A stretch of DNA of 6,042 bases, taken from assembly GCA_028704195.1 (NCBI GenBank), contig JAQVLL010000133.1:1-6042 (forward strand), given 5' to 3'. Made by a program: the position numbers and the translations under genes. Below the pieces are notes generated by a model, which saw only the letters and a program-made list of their open reading frames with translations, was not told where the DNA came from and ran no database searches. Positions 1 through 6,042 of this stretch are shown here, one piece after another (position 1 is the stretch's first letter; each line of letters opens with the position of its first letter). This DNA is from Smithellaceae bacterium. GTDB lineage: Bacteria; Desulfobacterota; Syntrophia; Syntrophales; Smithellaceae.

Positions 1-388
1 ATTTGAAGCCAGCGCCATCGCCACGGAACTCGAACACGTTGTTTTTTCGAGACCAATGACCCATGACCTGCTGTATGAAAGCATCAGGGCTCTCCATGCC
101 ACGGTCAACCGGATTGAAATTGTGGATATCCGAAACAACACCTATTTTGCCAGCATTTACTTAACCAGGGACGGTCAGACCTATGCGATAGATGCACGTC
201 CCAGCGACGCCATCGCGCTGGCCCTCAGGGCTCAGGCATCGATCTTTGTAGAAGAAGCCGTACTGGAAAAATCCCGCAACATTGATGTCGGGATGAAGCT
301 GACCGATATTGATAAGTTTAAGGAAGACAAAATAAAAGAATTCCTGGAAAATTTGTCTGCCGAAGATTTCGGAAAGTACAAGATGTGA
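1..388 (+). CDS. Bifunctional nuclease (DUF151/BFN) family protein, 5'-truncated
   Basis: The 3' end of a gene that starts before the window. An ATG exists at 56, but the same frame is open back to base 2 and encodes 18 further residues (FEASAIA...FSRP) that fit the family core preceding the THDLL motif, so 56 is an internal methionine. About 128 residues are visible. The family signature DARPSDAIALALR lies at nt 191-229, and the C-terminus is a charged helix ending EDFGKYKM, a tail I associate with deltaproteobacterial members. The family is named for plant proteins reported to have DNase and RNase activity; the role of bacterial members is poorly defined, so a nuclease function here is only inherited from the family name. 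It is probably cytoplasmic, as no signal or membrane segment is visible in this part. The TGA stop overlaps the GTG start of xerC by 4 bp, which suggests translational coupling. Confidence 0.9.
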   Translation, partial: FEASAIATELEHVVFSRPMTHDLLYESIRALHATVNRIEIVDIRNNTYFASIYLTRDGQTYAIDARPSDAIALALRAQASIFVEEAVLEKSRNIDVGMKLTDIDKFKEDKIKEFLENLSAEDFGKYKM

Positions 389-1311
389 AGATGAATGACC
401 TGCTCACGGATTTTCGAACATTTCTGGAGGTGCAGCGCAACGTATCGGAACATACCCGAAAGGCTTATTTGACGGACATTGAGGAATTCAAGTCGTTTTT
501 GGAAGGTCAGGAAAACATTTCGCCACACAAAACGATACTGGATGCGCAAATGGAAGACGTCCGGGCATATATGGCTTTTCTATACAGCCGGAAGCTGAAA
601 AAAGTATCCATCAACCGCAAGGTGTCATCCCTGCGGGCTTTTTATAAGTACCTGCTGCGGGCGGGACTCATCAGGAACAATCCGGCCGAGGGGGTCCAGA
701 CGCCAAAAGCGGAAAAATACATGCCGACTTTTTTATCGGTGGATGAAGCGTTTGACCTTCTGAATGCTTCCAGGGAAAACGGCTCTGCATCCGGCTTGAG
801 AAATCTCGCGATGCTGGAGTTGTTCTATTCTTCAGGTCTGAGGCTGTCTGAGCTGGCCGGGCTGGATACGGCAGATGTCGATCTTCTTTCCGCACTGGTA
901 AAGCTTCGCGGCAAGGGAAAGAAGGAAAGAATTGTTCCGGTCGGAGCGCCTGCACTGGAGGCCATCCGGAGATACCTGGCCGCAACGCAGAGTGTAAGGA
1001 ATGAACAATCCGGCGATGTTCTGAAAGGGCCGCTTTTTTTAAACACACGGGGAAAAAGGATCACGACGCGAAGCATTGCCAGAATTGTGGACGAGGCTAC
1101 CGTCAAAAGCGGAATAGGACGCAAGATCAGCCCGCACGCCCTGCGGCACAGTTTCGCAACGCATTTGCTGTCCGCCGGAGCGAATTTGCGTTCGATCCAG
1201 GAAATGCTGGGGCATGAAAGTCTTTCCACGACGCAGAAATACACGGCGGTGAATATTAACCGTTTGATGGAAGTGTATGATCAGGCCCACCCGCGGGCCA
1301 AGAAAGAATGA
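385..1311 (+). CDS. xerC: Tyrosine recombinase XerC
   Basis: Site-specific recombinase of 308 residues, the usual Xer length. With a partner XerD it would resolve chromosome dimers at dif near the division septum. The N-terminal SAM-like core-binding domain spans about residues 4-92, and the catalytic domain about 113-300. All catalytic positions are present: R153 (SGLRLSEL), the lysine hairpin around K177 (GKGKKER), H251 and R254 (PHALRHSF), H277 (LGHESLSTTQ) and nucleophile Y286. The ending VYDQAHPRAKK is more like XerC than XerD, although paralogues in this family are easily confused. The GTG start at 385 overlaps the upstream stop (GTGA) and has GGAAAG at 371-376, 8 nt away. An ATG at 391, two codons in, is a reasonable alternative. 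The xerC-hslV-hslU order matches the codV-clpQ-clpY block of Bacillus subtilis. No phage, integron or transposon genes lie nearby, which supports a housekeeping role. Confidence 0.93.
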   Translation: MKMNDLLTDFRTFLEVQRNVSEHTRKAYLTDIEEFKSFLEGQENISPHKTILDAQMEDVRAYMAFLYSRKLKKVSINRKVSSLRAFYKYLLRAGLIRNNPAEGVQTPKAEKYMPTFLSVDEAFDLLNASRENGSASGLRNLAMLELFYSSGLRLSELAGLDTADVDLLSALVKLRGKGKKERIVPVGAPALEAIRRYLAATQSVRNEQSGDVLKGPLFLNTRGKRITTRSIARIVDEATVKSGIGRKISPHALRHSFATHLLSAGANLRSIQEMLGHESLSTTQKYTAVNINRLMEVYDQAHPRAKKE

Positions 1312-1362
1312 GACCTAGCCTTTTCAAGGCATAAGTCGCAGAAAAAATCCCTGGTCGAATTT

Positions 1363-1392
1363 ATCCCGTGCAACGGAATAAAGATACGGGAT
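1363..1392. repeat. 7-bp perfect inverted repeat ATCCCGT/ACGGGAT
   Basis: ATCCCGT at 1363-1369 is exactly complementary to ACGGGAT at 1386-1392 across a 16-nt spacer. Within the spacer, ACGG at 1373-1376 can pair instead with CCGT at 1366-1369 around a 3-nt loop, so two mutually exclusive stems are possible in RNA. ACGGAAT (1373-1379) is also a 6-of-7 direct repeat of the right arm. The element ends 12 nt before the hslV Shine-Dalgarno and does not include it. It could be a protein-binding site, an mRNA 5' stem, or chance. Confidence 0.45.
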
Positions 1393-1404
1393 CCAAAAAA
1401 GCAA

Positions 1405-1409
1405 AGGAG
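1405..1409 (+). promoter_or_regulatory. hslV ribosome binding site
   Basis: AGGAG within AAAGGAGA lies 5 nt upstream of the ATG at 1415. It is the strongest Shine-Dalgarno among the gene starts here and fixes the hslV start, which also gives the expected short propeptide before the catalytic threonine. Confidence 0.8.
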
Positions 1410-1414
1410 AACGC

Positions 1415-1990
1415 ATGCACATTAGAGGCACCACCATTCTTGCCATCAGGAAAGACGACAAAATCACCGTGGCCGGCGATGGTCAGGTTACGCTGGACAC
1501 AACAGTCCTGAAGCACGGTGCACGCAAAGTGCGCAGACTATACAACAATGAAGTGATTGTCGGGTTTGCAGGGGCAACCGCCGACGCTTTCACGTTGTTT
1601 GACCGCTTTGATCAGAAACTGGAGCAGTACAACGGCAACCTGCTGCGCGCCGCTGTGGAGCTTACGAAGGACTGGCGCACCGACCGGGTGCTCAGGCACC
1701 TGGAAGCTCTGATGATTGCGGTCAACCGTGATTATTCGCTGATTATTTCCGGGAATGGCGATGTCATCGAATCCGACGATGATGTCATGGCCATTGGATC
1801 CGGCGGCGCCTTTGCCCAGGCAGCAGCCCGTGCACTGGTGAGACACAGCAGTCTGTCAGCGACGGAAATCGCCCGGGAAGCAATGAAGATCGCCTCGGAA
1901 ATTTGTATATATACCAATGACCACATTACGCTTGAAGAGATTGATCTGGGCGAAGAGAAATCACAGGACAACAAAAAGAGCAAAAAGTAA
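1415..1990 (+). CDS. hslV: ATP-dependent protease subunit HslV (ClpQ)
   Basis: Proteolytic subunit of the HslUV (ClpYQ) protease, a cytoplasmic double hexamer with a proteasome beta-subunit fold that degrades unfolded and regulatory proteins delivered by HslU. The protein has 191 residues. The first five (MHIRG) look like a propeptide removed to expose T6 as the N-terminal nucleophile in the TTI motif. Counting from T6, the conserved Asp17 and Lys33 correspond to D22 (AGDGQVTL) and K38 (ARKVRRLY), both present. Other family blocks are GFAGATADAFTLF, ELTKDWRTD, SGNGDVIE, AIGSGGAFAQAAARAL and ICIYTND. The N-terminal residue is threonine, unlike the serine used by Bacillus ClpQ. The C-terminus carries roughly a dozen Lys-rich residues (EEKSQDNKKSKK) beyond where typical HslV proteins end. 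hslU starts 9 bp downstream, so the two subunits are almost certainly co-translated. Confidence 0.97.
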   Translation: MHIRGTTILAIRKDDKITVAGDGQVTLDTTVLKHGARKVRRLYNNEVIVGFAGATADAFTLFDRFDQKLEQYNGNLLRAAVELTKDWRTDRVLRHLEALMIAVNRDYSLIISGNGDVIESDDDVMAIGSGGAFAQAAARALVRHSSLSATEIAREAMKIASEICIYTNDHITLEEIDLGEEKSQDNKKSKK

Positions 1991-1994
1991 GGAG
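1989..1994 (+). promoter_or_regulatory. hslU ribosome binding site, bears on start choice
   Basis: AAGGAG overlaps the last bases of the hslV stop codon. It is 5 nt from the TTG at 2000 and 11 nt from the ATG at 2006. The spacing favours TTG, while codon preference favours ATG; the sequence alone does not settle it. Confidence 0.6.
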
Positions 1995-1999
1995 CCGTT

Positions 2000-3400
2000 T
2001 TGGAGATGAGCAATTCAGGGTTAACCCCCCGCGAGATAGTGGAAAAATTAGACAGGCATATCATTGGGCAGGCCGATGCCAAAAGAGCTGTGGCCATTGC
2101 GCTTCGGAACCGCTGGCGAAGGCAAAATGTGCCCGATGATCTGGCGGATGAAATATCACCCAAAAACATTATCATGATTGGTCCAACAGGCGTTGGCAAG
2201 ACGGAAATCGCCCGACGGTTGGCCAAGCTGGACAACTCGCCTTTCCTGAAAGTGGAGGCTTCGAAATTCACGGAAGTCGGTTATGTGGGCCGCGACGTCG
2301 AGTCGATGGTGCGTGACCTGGTCGAGCTGTCGATCAACATGCTCAAAGCCGAGGAGCAGGAAAATGTCCGTGCGAAAGCCGCGGAAATCGCGGAGGAGCG
2401 TATCCTTGACCTTCTGCTTCCGCCGCGCCTTGTGGAAAAAAATGTGGGGGATATGCTGACGGATTCCGATCGGGAACAAACGGATCTTCCGCAGATTGAT
2501 GATCAGACAGGAAAGCAGGATGCGACCAGGGAAAAGCTGCGCAAGCTGCTTCGCGATGGAAAACTTGATGAGCGAATGGTGGAATTGGAAGTTTCCGAAA
2601 CGAGAAGCGGTCCCATGATCGAAATATTTTCCGCCGCGGGCATGGAAGACATGGGGCTGAACCTCAAAGATATGCTGGGCAACATCATGCCGCAGAAAAA
2701 GAAAAAAAGAAATGTAAAAGTGCCTGAAGCCGTAGAAATCATAGCCGCCGAAGAGGCGCAAAAATTGATCGACATGGACAAGGTTACCAGGACCGCGCTG
2801 GATCGCGTGGAGCAGTCGGGCATTATTTTTCTGGACGAGATCGTCAAGATTGTCGGCGGAGATTCGCAGCATGGTCCGGACGTTTCACGCGAAGGTGTGC
2901 AGCGCGACCTGCTTCCGATTGTCGAAGGGTCGAATGTCAACACCCGCTACGGCATGGTGAAGACCGACCATATCCTGTTTATTGCCGCGGGTGCGTTTTC
3001 CGGAACCAAGCCGTCTGACCTGATCCCGGAGCTGCAAGGCCGCTTCCCGATACGCGTGGAGCTTGATTCTCTGGGGAAAGAGGAGTTCATAAGGATCCTG
3101 ACAGAGCCGAATAACGCACTGGTCAAACAGTATACGGAAATGATGGCGACGGAAGGCATCAAACTTTCGTTTACCCGGGATTCGGTGGCGCAGATTGCCG
3201 AAGTGGCCACGGTCGTCAATGAGAGAACGGAAAACATCGGCGCGCGCAGGCTGTACACCATCATGGAGACGCTTCTGGAGGATATCTCTTTTGACGCGCC
3301 GGACTTGAAAGAGAAGGAAATAGTCATTGACGCGAAATATGTGGAAGAAAAACTCGACAACATTGTTGAAGATGAAGATTTAAGCAGGTATATCCTGTAG
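2000..3400 (+). CDS. hslU: ATP-dependent protease ATPase subunit HslU (ClpY)
   Basis: AAA+ unfoldase that recognises, unfolds and threads substrates into HslV. It has 466 residues from the TTG start (464 from ATG 2006), slightly longer than the 443 of E. coli HslU. Seen in order: PREIVEKLDRHIIGQ at the N-terminus, Walker A GPTGVGKT (61-68), pore loop GYVG (94-97), the inserted I domain (about 110-245) ending in a Lys-rich KKKKR segment, Walker B IIFLDE (275-280), GPDVSREGVQRDLLP, sensor-1 region DHILFIAAGAF, arginine finger R348 in LQGRFPIRVEL, sensor-2 GARRLYT (414-420), and the C-terminal EDLSRYIL that docks into HslV. One oddity is DEIVKI after Walker B where the family has DEIDKI (V282, GTC at 2843-2845). 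The rest of the AAA+ core is intact, so the gene looks functional. argB follows after 13 bp. Confidence 0.97.
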   Translation: MEMSNSGLTPREIVEKLDRHIIGQADAKRAVAIALRNRWRRQNVPDDLADEISPKNIIMIGPTGVGKTEIARRLAKLDNSPFLKVEASKFTEVGYVGRDVESMVRDLVELSINMLKAEEQENVRAKAAEIAEERILDLLLPPRLVEKNVGDMLTDSDREQTDLPQIDDQTGKQDATREKLRKLLRDGKLDERMVELEVSETRSGPMIEIFSAAGMEDMGLNLKDMLGNIMPQKKKKRNVKVPEAVEIIAAEEAQKLIDMDKVTRTALDRVEQSGIIFLDEIVKIVGGDSQHGPDVSREGVQRDLLPIVEGSNVNTRYGMVKTDHILFIAAGAFSGTKPSDLIPELQGRFPIRVELDSLGKEEFIRILTEPNNALVKQYTEMMATEGIKLSFTRDSVAQIAEVATVVNERTENIGARRLYTIMETLLEDISFDAPDLKEKEIVIDAKYVEEKLDNIVEDEDLSRYIL

Positions 3401-3413
3401 GGCGGGGAACAAA

Positions 3414-4304
3414 ATGGAACATATTCAGAGTTCAATGGAGCGGGCGGATATATTATTGGAAGCGCTTCCCTATATCCGCCGGTTCTACAATAAGACCATC
3501 GTCATCAAATACGGCGGACACGCAATGATTGATGAGGATTTGAAAGACAAATTCGCGCAGGATGTCGTCATGATGAAATATATCGGGATGCATCCCGTGG
3601 TCGTGCACGGCGGAGGTCCGCAAATCGGCAGCCTGCTTGCAAAACTGGGCAAGGAATCCAGGTTTGTTCAGGGCATGAGGGTGACCGACGAGGAAACGAT
3701 GAATATCGTGGAAATGGTGCTTGTCGGCATGGTCAACAAGGAAATTGTCGGTCTGATCAACCGGCACGGCGGCAAAGCCGTGGGGTTGAGCGGGAAAGAC
3801 GGCAACTTGATTGAAGCGGAAAAATATTACCTCAATGATGAAAAAGCAAAGAATACCCCGTCGGAAATTATCGATATCGGCCTGGTCGGCAAAGTCAAGG
3901 CGGTAAACGCCGAGCTGATCGTGTCTTTGGGGCAGAATAATTTTATTCCCGTGATCGCGCCGACCGGCATGGGTGATCAGGGCGAAACTTACAATATCAA
4001 CGCCGACATCGTGGCGGGTGAAGTGGCCGCTGCACTGAAGGCGGAAAAGCTGCTGCTCCTGACGGATGTGGCGGGTGTGCTGGATGCCGGCAAAAACCTG
4101 ATCAACACCATGACGAGAGAGGACGCACAGAATCTGATAGACCAAGGAACCGTGGAAGGCGGCATGTTTCCCAAGGTCAAGTGCTGTCTCAAGGCCCTGC
4201 GCAACGGTGTGAAAAAGGCGCACATTGTCGACGGGAGGCTGAAGCACGCGATCCTGCTGGAAGTGTTTACAGATAAAGGCATTGGTACGGAAATCGTTTT
4301 ATAA
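3414..4304 (+). CDS. argB: Acetylglutamate kinase (N-acetyl-L-glutamate 5-phosphotransferase)
   Basis: Phosphorylates N-acetylglutamate with ATP to N-acetylglutamyl phosphate, the second step of arginine synthesis, in the cytoplasm. It has 296 residues of the amino-acid kinase fold. Visible motifs are IKYGGHAM with catalytic K32, VVHGGGPQ (63-70), R89 in GMRVTDEET, VGLSGKDG, NINAD (194-198) with substrate-side N and D198, LLTDVAGVLD (215-224) and GGMFPKV with K254. The segment before IKYGG (RADILLEALPYIRRFYNKT) matches the extra N-terminal helix of hexameric, arginine-inhibited kinases such as those of Thermotoga maritima and Pseudomonas aeruginosa, and the C-terminal LLEVFTDKGIGTEI also fits that class. 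Feedback inhibition by arginine is therefore inferred. The ATG at 3414 has GGGGA at 3404-3408, 5 nt upstream; an ATG at 3435 is possible but would shorten this N-terminal region. Confidence 0.97.
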   Translation: MEHIQSSMERADILLEALPYIRRFYNKTIVIKYGGHAMIDEDLKDKFAQDVVMMKYIGMHPVVVHGGGPQIGSLLAKLGKESRFVQGMRVTDEETMNIVEMVLVGMVNKEIVGLINRHGGKAVGLSGKDGNLIEAEKYYLNDEKAKNTPSEIIDIGLVGKVKAVNAELIVSLGQNNFIPVIAPTGMGDQGETYNINADIVAGEVAAALKAEKLLLLTDVAGVLDAGKNLINTMTREDAQNLIDQGTVEGGMFPKVKCCLKALRNGVKKAHIVDGRLKHAILLEVFTDKGIGTEIVL

Positions 4305-4310
4305 ACGAAA

Positions 4311-4317
4311 AGAAGGA
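4311..4317 (+). promoter_or_regulatory. argD ribosome binding site, decides the start
   Basis: AGAAGGA lies 6 nt upstream of the ATG at 4324. This rules in 4324 rather than an in-frame TTG at 4282, which sits inside argB, lacks a comparable site and would add 14 residues unlike the family N-terminus. Confidence 0.8.
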
Positions 4318-4323
4318 TGTGCA

Positions 4324-5514
4324 ATGAAAGAAAAAAAGATCATGGCTTTGGCCGATGACAATATCATGAATACCTACAGGCGGGTCCCCATTGCGCTGGT
4401 GAAAGGGGAGGGCCCAAGACTCTGGGACGCCAATGGTAAAGAATATCTGGATTTAGTAGCGGGTATCGCCGTTTGCAACTTGGGACATTCCCATCCGAAT
4501 GTGGTGAAGGCCATCAAAAAGCAGGTGAAGAATCTGATGCACGTTTCCAACCTGTACTATACCCGGCCGCAGGGAGAGGTGGCCAGACTGCTTACGAGGC
4601 ATTCTTTTGCCGACAGGGTTTTTTTCTGCAACAGCGGTGCTGAAGCCAACGAAGCGGCCATCAAGCTGGCCAGGAAATACGCTCACGAAAATCTGGGTGA
4701 AGAAAAGTTCGAACTCATAACCATGAAGGATTCCTTTCACGGCCGGACGATGGCGACGATTACCGCCACGGGGCAGGAAAAATTCCAGTTCGGGTTTACA
4801 CCGCTTCTGGACGGATTCAACTATGTGCCGTTTAATGACCCGGCGGCGCTGGAGAATGCCATCACGCCCAGAACCTGCGGCATCATGCTGGAGCCGATCC
4901 AGGGGGAGGGTGGTGTAATTATTCCCGACGGTCGTTATCTGGAAAAAGTCAGGGACATTTGCGACCGGCACCGGATTTTAATGATAGTTGATGAGGTGCA
5001 GACAGGCATCGGACGGACGGGGAAATTATTTGCCTATGAATATTCCGGCATCAAACCGGATATCATGACGCTGGCCAAAGCCCTGGGGAACGGCTTTCCA
5101 GTGGGGGCGATGCTCGCGACGGATGAAATCGCCCGGGCTTTCGGCCCTGGAAATCACGCGTCCACTTTCGGTGGCAACCTGTTGGCCATGGCGGCGGCCA
5201 AAGCTACCCTGGAAACGATACTGGACGAAGGTGTGCTGGAAAATTGTCAGAAAAATGGAGAGTATTTTCTGGCAAAACTTCAGGCCCTGAAGGCTAAACA
5301 TGCGATGATCGCGGGTGTGCGGGGAAGGGGATTGATGCTCGCCTGTACGCTGAATATTGAAGGTGCGGACATTGTCAAAAAATGTCAGGAAAGGGGTCTT
5401 CTGATCAACTGCACCGGTAGTAAAACGCTGCGTTTTGTGCCACCGCTCATTATTACTGAAAACGACATCGATATAGCGGTTGCCATTCTGGACGAGGTCA
5501 TGGAGGGGAGATGA
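4324..5514 (+). CDS. argD: Acetylornithine aminotransferase
   Basis: PLP-dependent class III aminotransferase that makes N-acetylornithine from N-acetylglutamate semialdehyde and glutamate; many members also accept succinyldiaminopimelate for lysine synthesis. It has 396 residues from ATG 4324, a normal ArgD length. Seen: DLVAGIAVCNLGHSHP near the N-terminus, the PLP-phosphate loop SGAEANE (104-110), SFHGRT with F138 stacking on the cofactor, EPIQGEGG (190-197), D223 in VDEVQTGIGRTG, catalytic lysine K252 in LAKALGNGFPVGA, STFGGN (280-285), and R370 in LRFVPPL for the substrate carboxylate. All key residues are intact. Its position between argB and argF supports acetylornithine over GABA or ornithine as substrate. 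The stop overlaps the argF start (ATGA). An in-frame ATG at 4342 is a weaker alternative start. Confidence 0.96.
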   Translation: MKEKKIMALADDNIMNTYRRVPIALVKGEGPRLWDANGKEYLDLVAGIAVCNLGHSHPNVVKAIKKQVKNLMHVSNLYYTRPQGEVARLLTRHSFADRVFFCNSGAEANEAAIKLARKYAHENLGEEKFELITMKDSFHGRTMATITATGQEKFQFGFTPLLDGFNYVPFNDPAALENAITPRTCGIMLEPIQGEGGVIIPDGRYLEKVRDICDRHRILMIVDEVQTGIGRTGKLFAYEYSGIKPDIMTLAKALGNGFPVGAMLATDEIARAFGPGNHASTFGGNLLAMAAAKATLETILDEGVLENCQKNGEYFLAKLQALKAKHAMIAGVRGRGLMLACTLNIEGADIVKKCQERGLLINCTGSKTLRFVPPLIITENDIDIAVAILDEVMEGR

Positions 5515-6042
5515 AAAAAGACCTGCTGCATTTTGCCGGTATGAAGCCGGAGGATTTTGAAGATATATGGCTTCGCGCCGCGCGGCTGAAAAAAATGCTG
5601 AAGGAAGGCAGGGAACACGCGTCTCTCAAGGGCAAGACGCTGGGCATGATTTTTGACAAGTCTTCCACGCGGACGAGGATTTCGTTCGAAGTCGGCATGT
5701 ACCAGCTGGGAGGGATAGCGCTTTTTTTAAATTCGCGCGACACCCAGATCGGCCGAGGCGAAACGCTTGCGGATTCCGCCCGCATGATGTCGCGTTACTT
5801 AAACGGGATCATGATCCGGACATTTGCCCAGGAGAGCGTGGAAGTGTTGGCCAGCTACGCGTCCATCCCGGTCATCAACGGGCTGACCGACCTGCTTCAT
5901 CCCTGCCAGATTCTGGCGGATCTGTTTACGATCAAAGAAAAAAAAGGGACTTATGAGGGCGCCATAGTCGCCTATGTCGGCGACGGCAACAATGTTGCCA
6001 ACAGCTGGATTGAAGCGGCAGCGCATCTTCCTTTTGAATTGA
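5511..6042 (+). CDS. argF: Ornithine carbamoyltransferase, 3'-truncated by window end
   Basis: Condenses ornithine with carbamoyl phosphate to citrulline, the sixth step of arginine synthesis. The frame is open from ATG 5511 to the window edge, giving 177 complete codons, a little over half of a typical protein of roughly 300-310 residues. The TGA formed by the last three bases is out of frame. The carbamoyl-phosphate domain is visible: DKSSTRTRISFEVG with STRTR (52-56), LNSRDTQIGRGE (73-84), GIMIRTF, and HPCQ (130-133) in NGLTDLLHPCQILADL; the linker into the ornithine domain starts at AYVGDGNNVANSW. The Asp-Gly-Asn-Asn block distinguishes it from aspartate carbamoyltransferase. The ornithine-binding SMG loop and the HCLP motif lie beyond the window. 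The start overlaps the argD stop by 4 bp, and GGAGG at 5502-5506 is 4 nt upstream. HLPFEL at 172-177 has proline where related enzymes commonly have glycine. No internal disruption is seen. Confidence 0.96.
   Translation, partial: MKKDLLHFAGMKPEDFEDIWLRAARLKKMLKEGREHASLKGKTLGMIFDKSSTRTRISFEVGMYQLGGIALFLNSRDTQIGRGETLADSARMMSRYLNGIMIRTFAQESVEVLASYASIPVINGLTDLLHPCQILADLFTIKEKKGTYEGAIVAYVGDGNNVANSWIEAAAHLPFEL

Larger units (their letters stand above)
1312..1414 (+). promoter_or_regulatory. xerC-hslV intergenic region, possible promoter/operator or leader
   Basis: This is the only gap over 20 bp in the window, so it is the likeliest place for a promoter serving hslVU-arg. It holds a short hairpin GCCTT-TTC-AAGGC (1318-1330) right after the xerC stop, a 7-bp inverted repeat at 1363-1392, an A6 run (1395-1400) and the hslV ribosome binding site. 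I could not find a convincing sigma-70 -35/-10 pair, a sigma-32 heat-shock promoter on the plus strand, or a CIRCE element. No U-run follows either hairpin, so a classical intrinsic terminator is not supported and read-through from xerC is possible. Confidence 0.4.

Noticed and set aside
56..388. A complete 110-residue gene starting at ATG 56
   Set aside because: The frame is open upstream to the window edge and the 18 extra residues fit the BFN family core, so the gene is truncated by the window and not short.
385..1311. Tyrosine recombinase as a sign of an integrated mobile element
   Set aside because: Sequence features are those of housekeeping XerC, its neighbours are core genes, and no att-like direct repeats, tRNA or phage genes are present.
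1318..1330. GCCTT-TTC-AAGGC as an intrinsic terminator after xerC
   Set aside because: The stem is only 5 bp and is followed by ATAAGTC, not a T run.
1318..1330. CTTGAAA on the minus strand as a heat-shock (sigma-32) -35 box for hslVU
   Set aside because: It points away from hslV, and no matching CCCCAT-type -10 was found in the plus direction.
2156..2872. A 238-residue minus-strand open frame opposite hslU
   Set aside because: It lies wholly antisense to a strongly conserved gene, shows no recognisable motif and is explained by codon bias of the true frame. The same applies to the other minus-strand frames, including 3453-4247 opposite argB.
4282..4323. argD beginning at TTG 4282 inside argB
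   Set aside because: The added 14 residues do not resemble ArgD N-termini, and a good ribosome binding site (4311-4317) serves ATG 4324.
6040..6042. TGA at the window end as the argF stop
   Set aside because: It is out of frame with argF; the gene simply runs off the window.

Overview
The window is a compact, all-plus-strand run of housekeeping genes with almost no non-coding DNA: the 3' end of a bifunctional-nuclease (DUF151/BFN) family gene, then xerC, hslV, hslU, argB, argD and the 5' part of argF. Both outer genes are cut by the window edges. The moderate GC, frequent GTG/TTG-type starts, 4-bp stop/start overlaps and above all the gene order suggest a deltaproteobacterium in the broad sense (Desulfobacterota; a Syntrophales-, Geobacter- or Desulfuromonas-like relative). 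That placement is inference from remembered gene orders and not from any search.

Layout: bases 1-388 encode the end of the BFN protein, whose stop overlaps the GTG start of xerC (385-1311). XerC is a complete tyrosine recombinase of the chromosome-dimer resolution type with all six catalytic positions. The only sizeable gap (1312-1414, 103 bp) follows; it carries a 7-bp inverted repeat with a competing smaller hairpin and is the most likely site for a promoter or operator of the downstream genes. HslV (1415-1990) and HslU (2000-3400) form the proteasome-like ATP-dependent protease, separated by 9 bp. After 13 bp comes argB (3414-4304), after 19 bp argD (4324-5514), and argF (from 5511) overlaps argD by 4 bp.

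The genes form two functional blocks. XerC-HslV-HslU resembles the codV-clpQ-clpY block of Bacillus subtilis (chromosome segregation plus quality-control protease). ArgB, ArgD and ArgF are steps 2, 4 and 6 of arginine biosynthesis; ArgB has the N-terminal helix typical of arginine-feedback-inhibited enzymes. Tight spacing suggests that hslV through argF, and possibly everything, is co-transcribed.

I found no mobile element, CRISPR array, RNA gene, toxin-antitoxin or defence module, and no evidence of a new system. The most unusual detail is a valine in place of the normally conserved aspartate just after the Walker B Asp-Glu of HslU (DEIVK instead of DEIDK).
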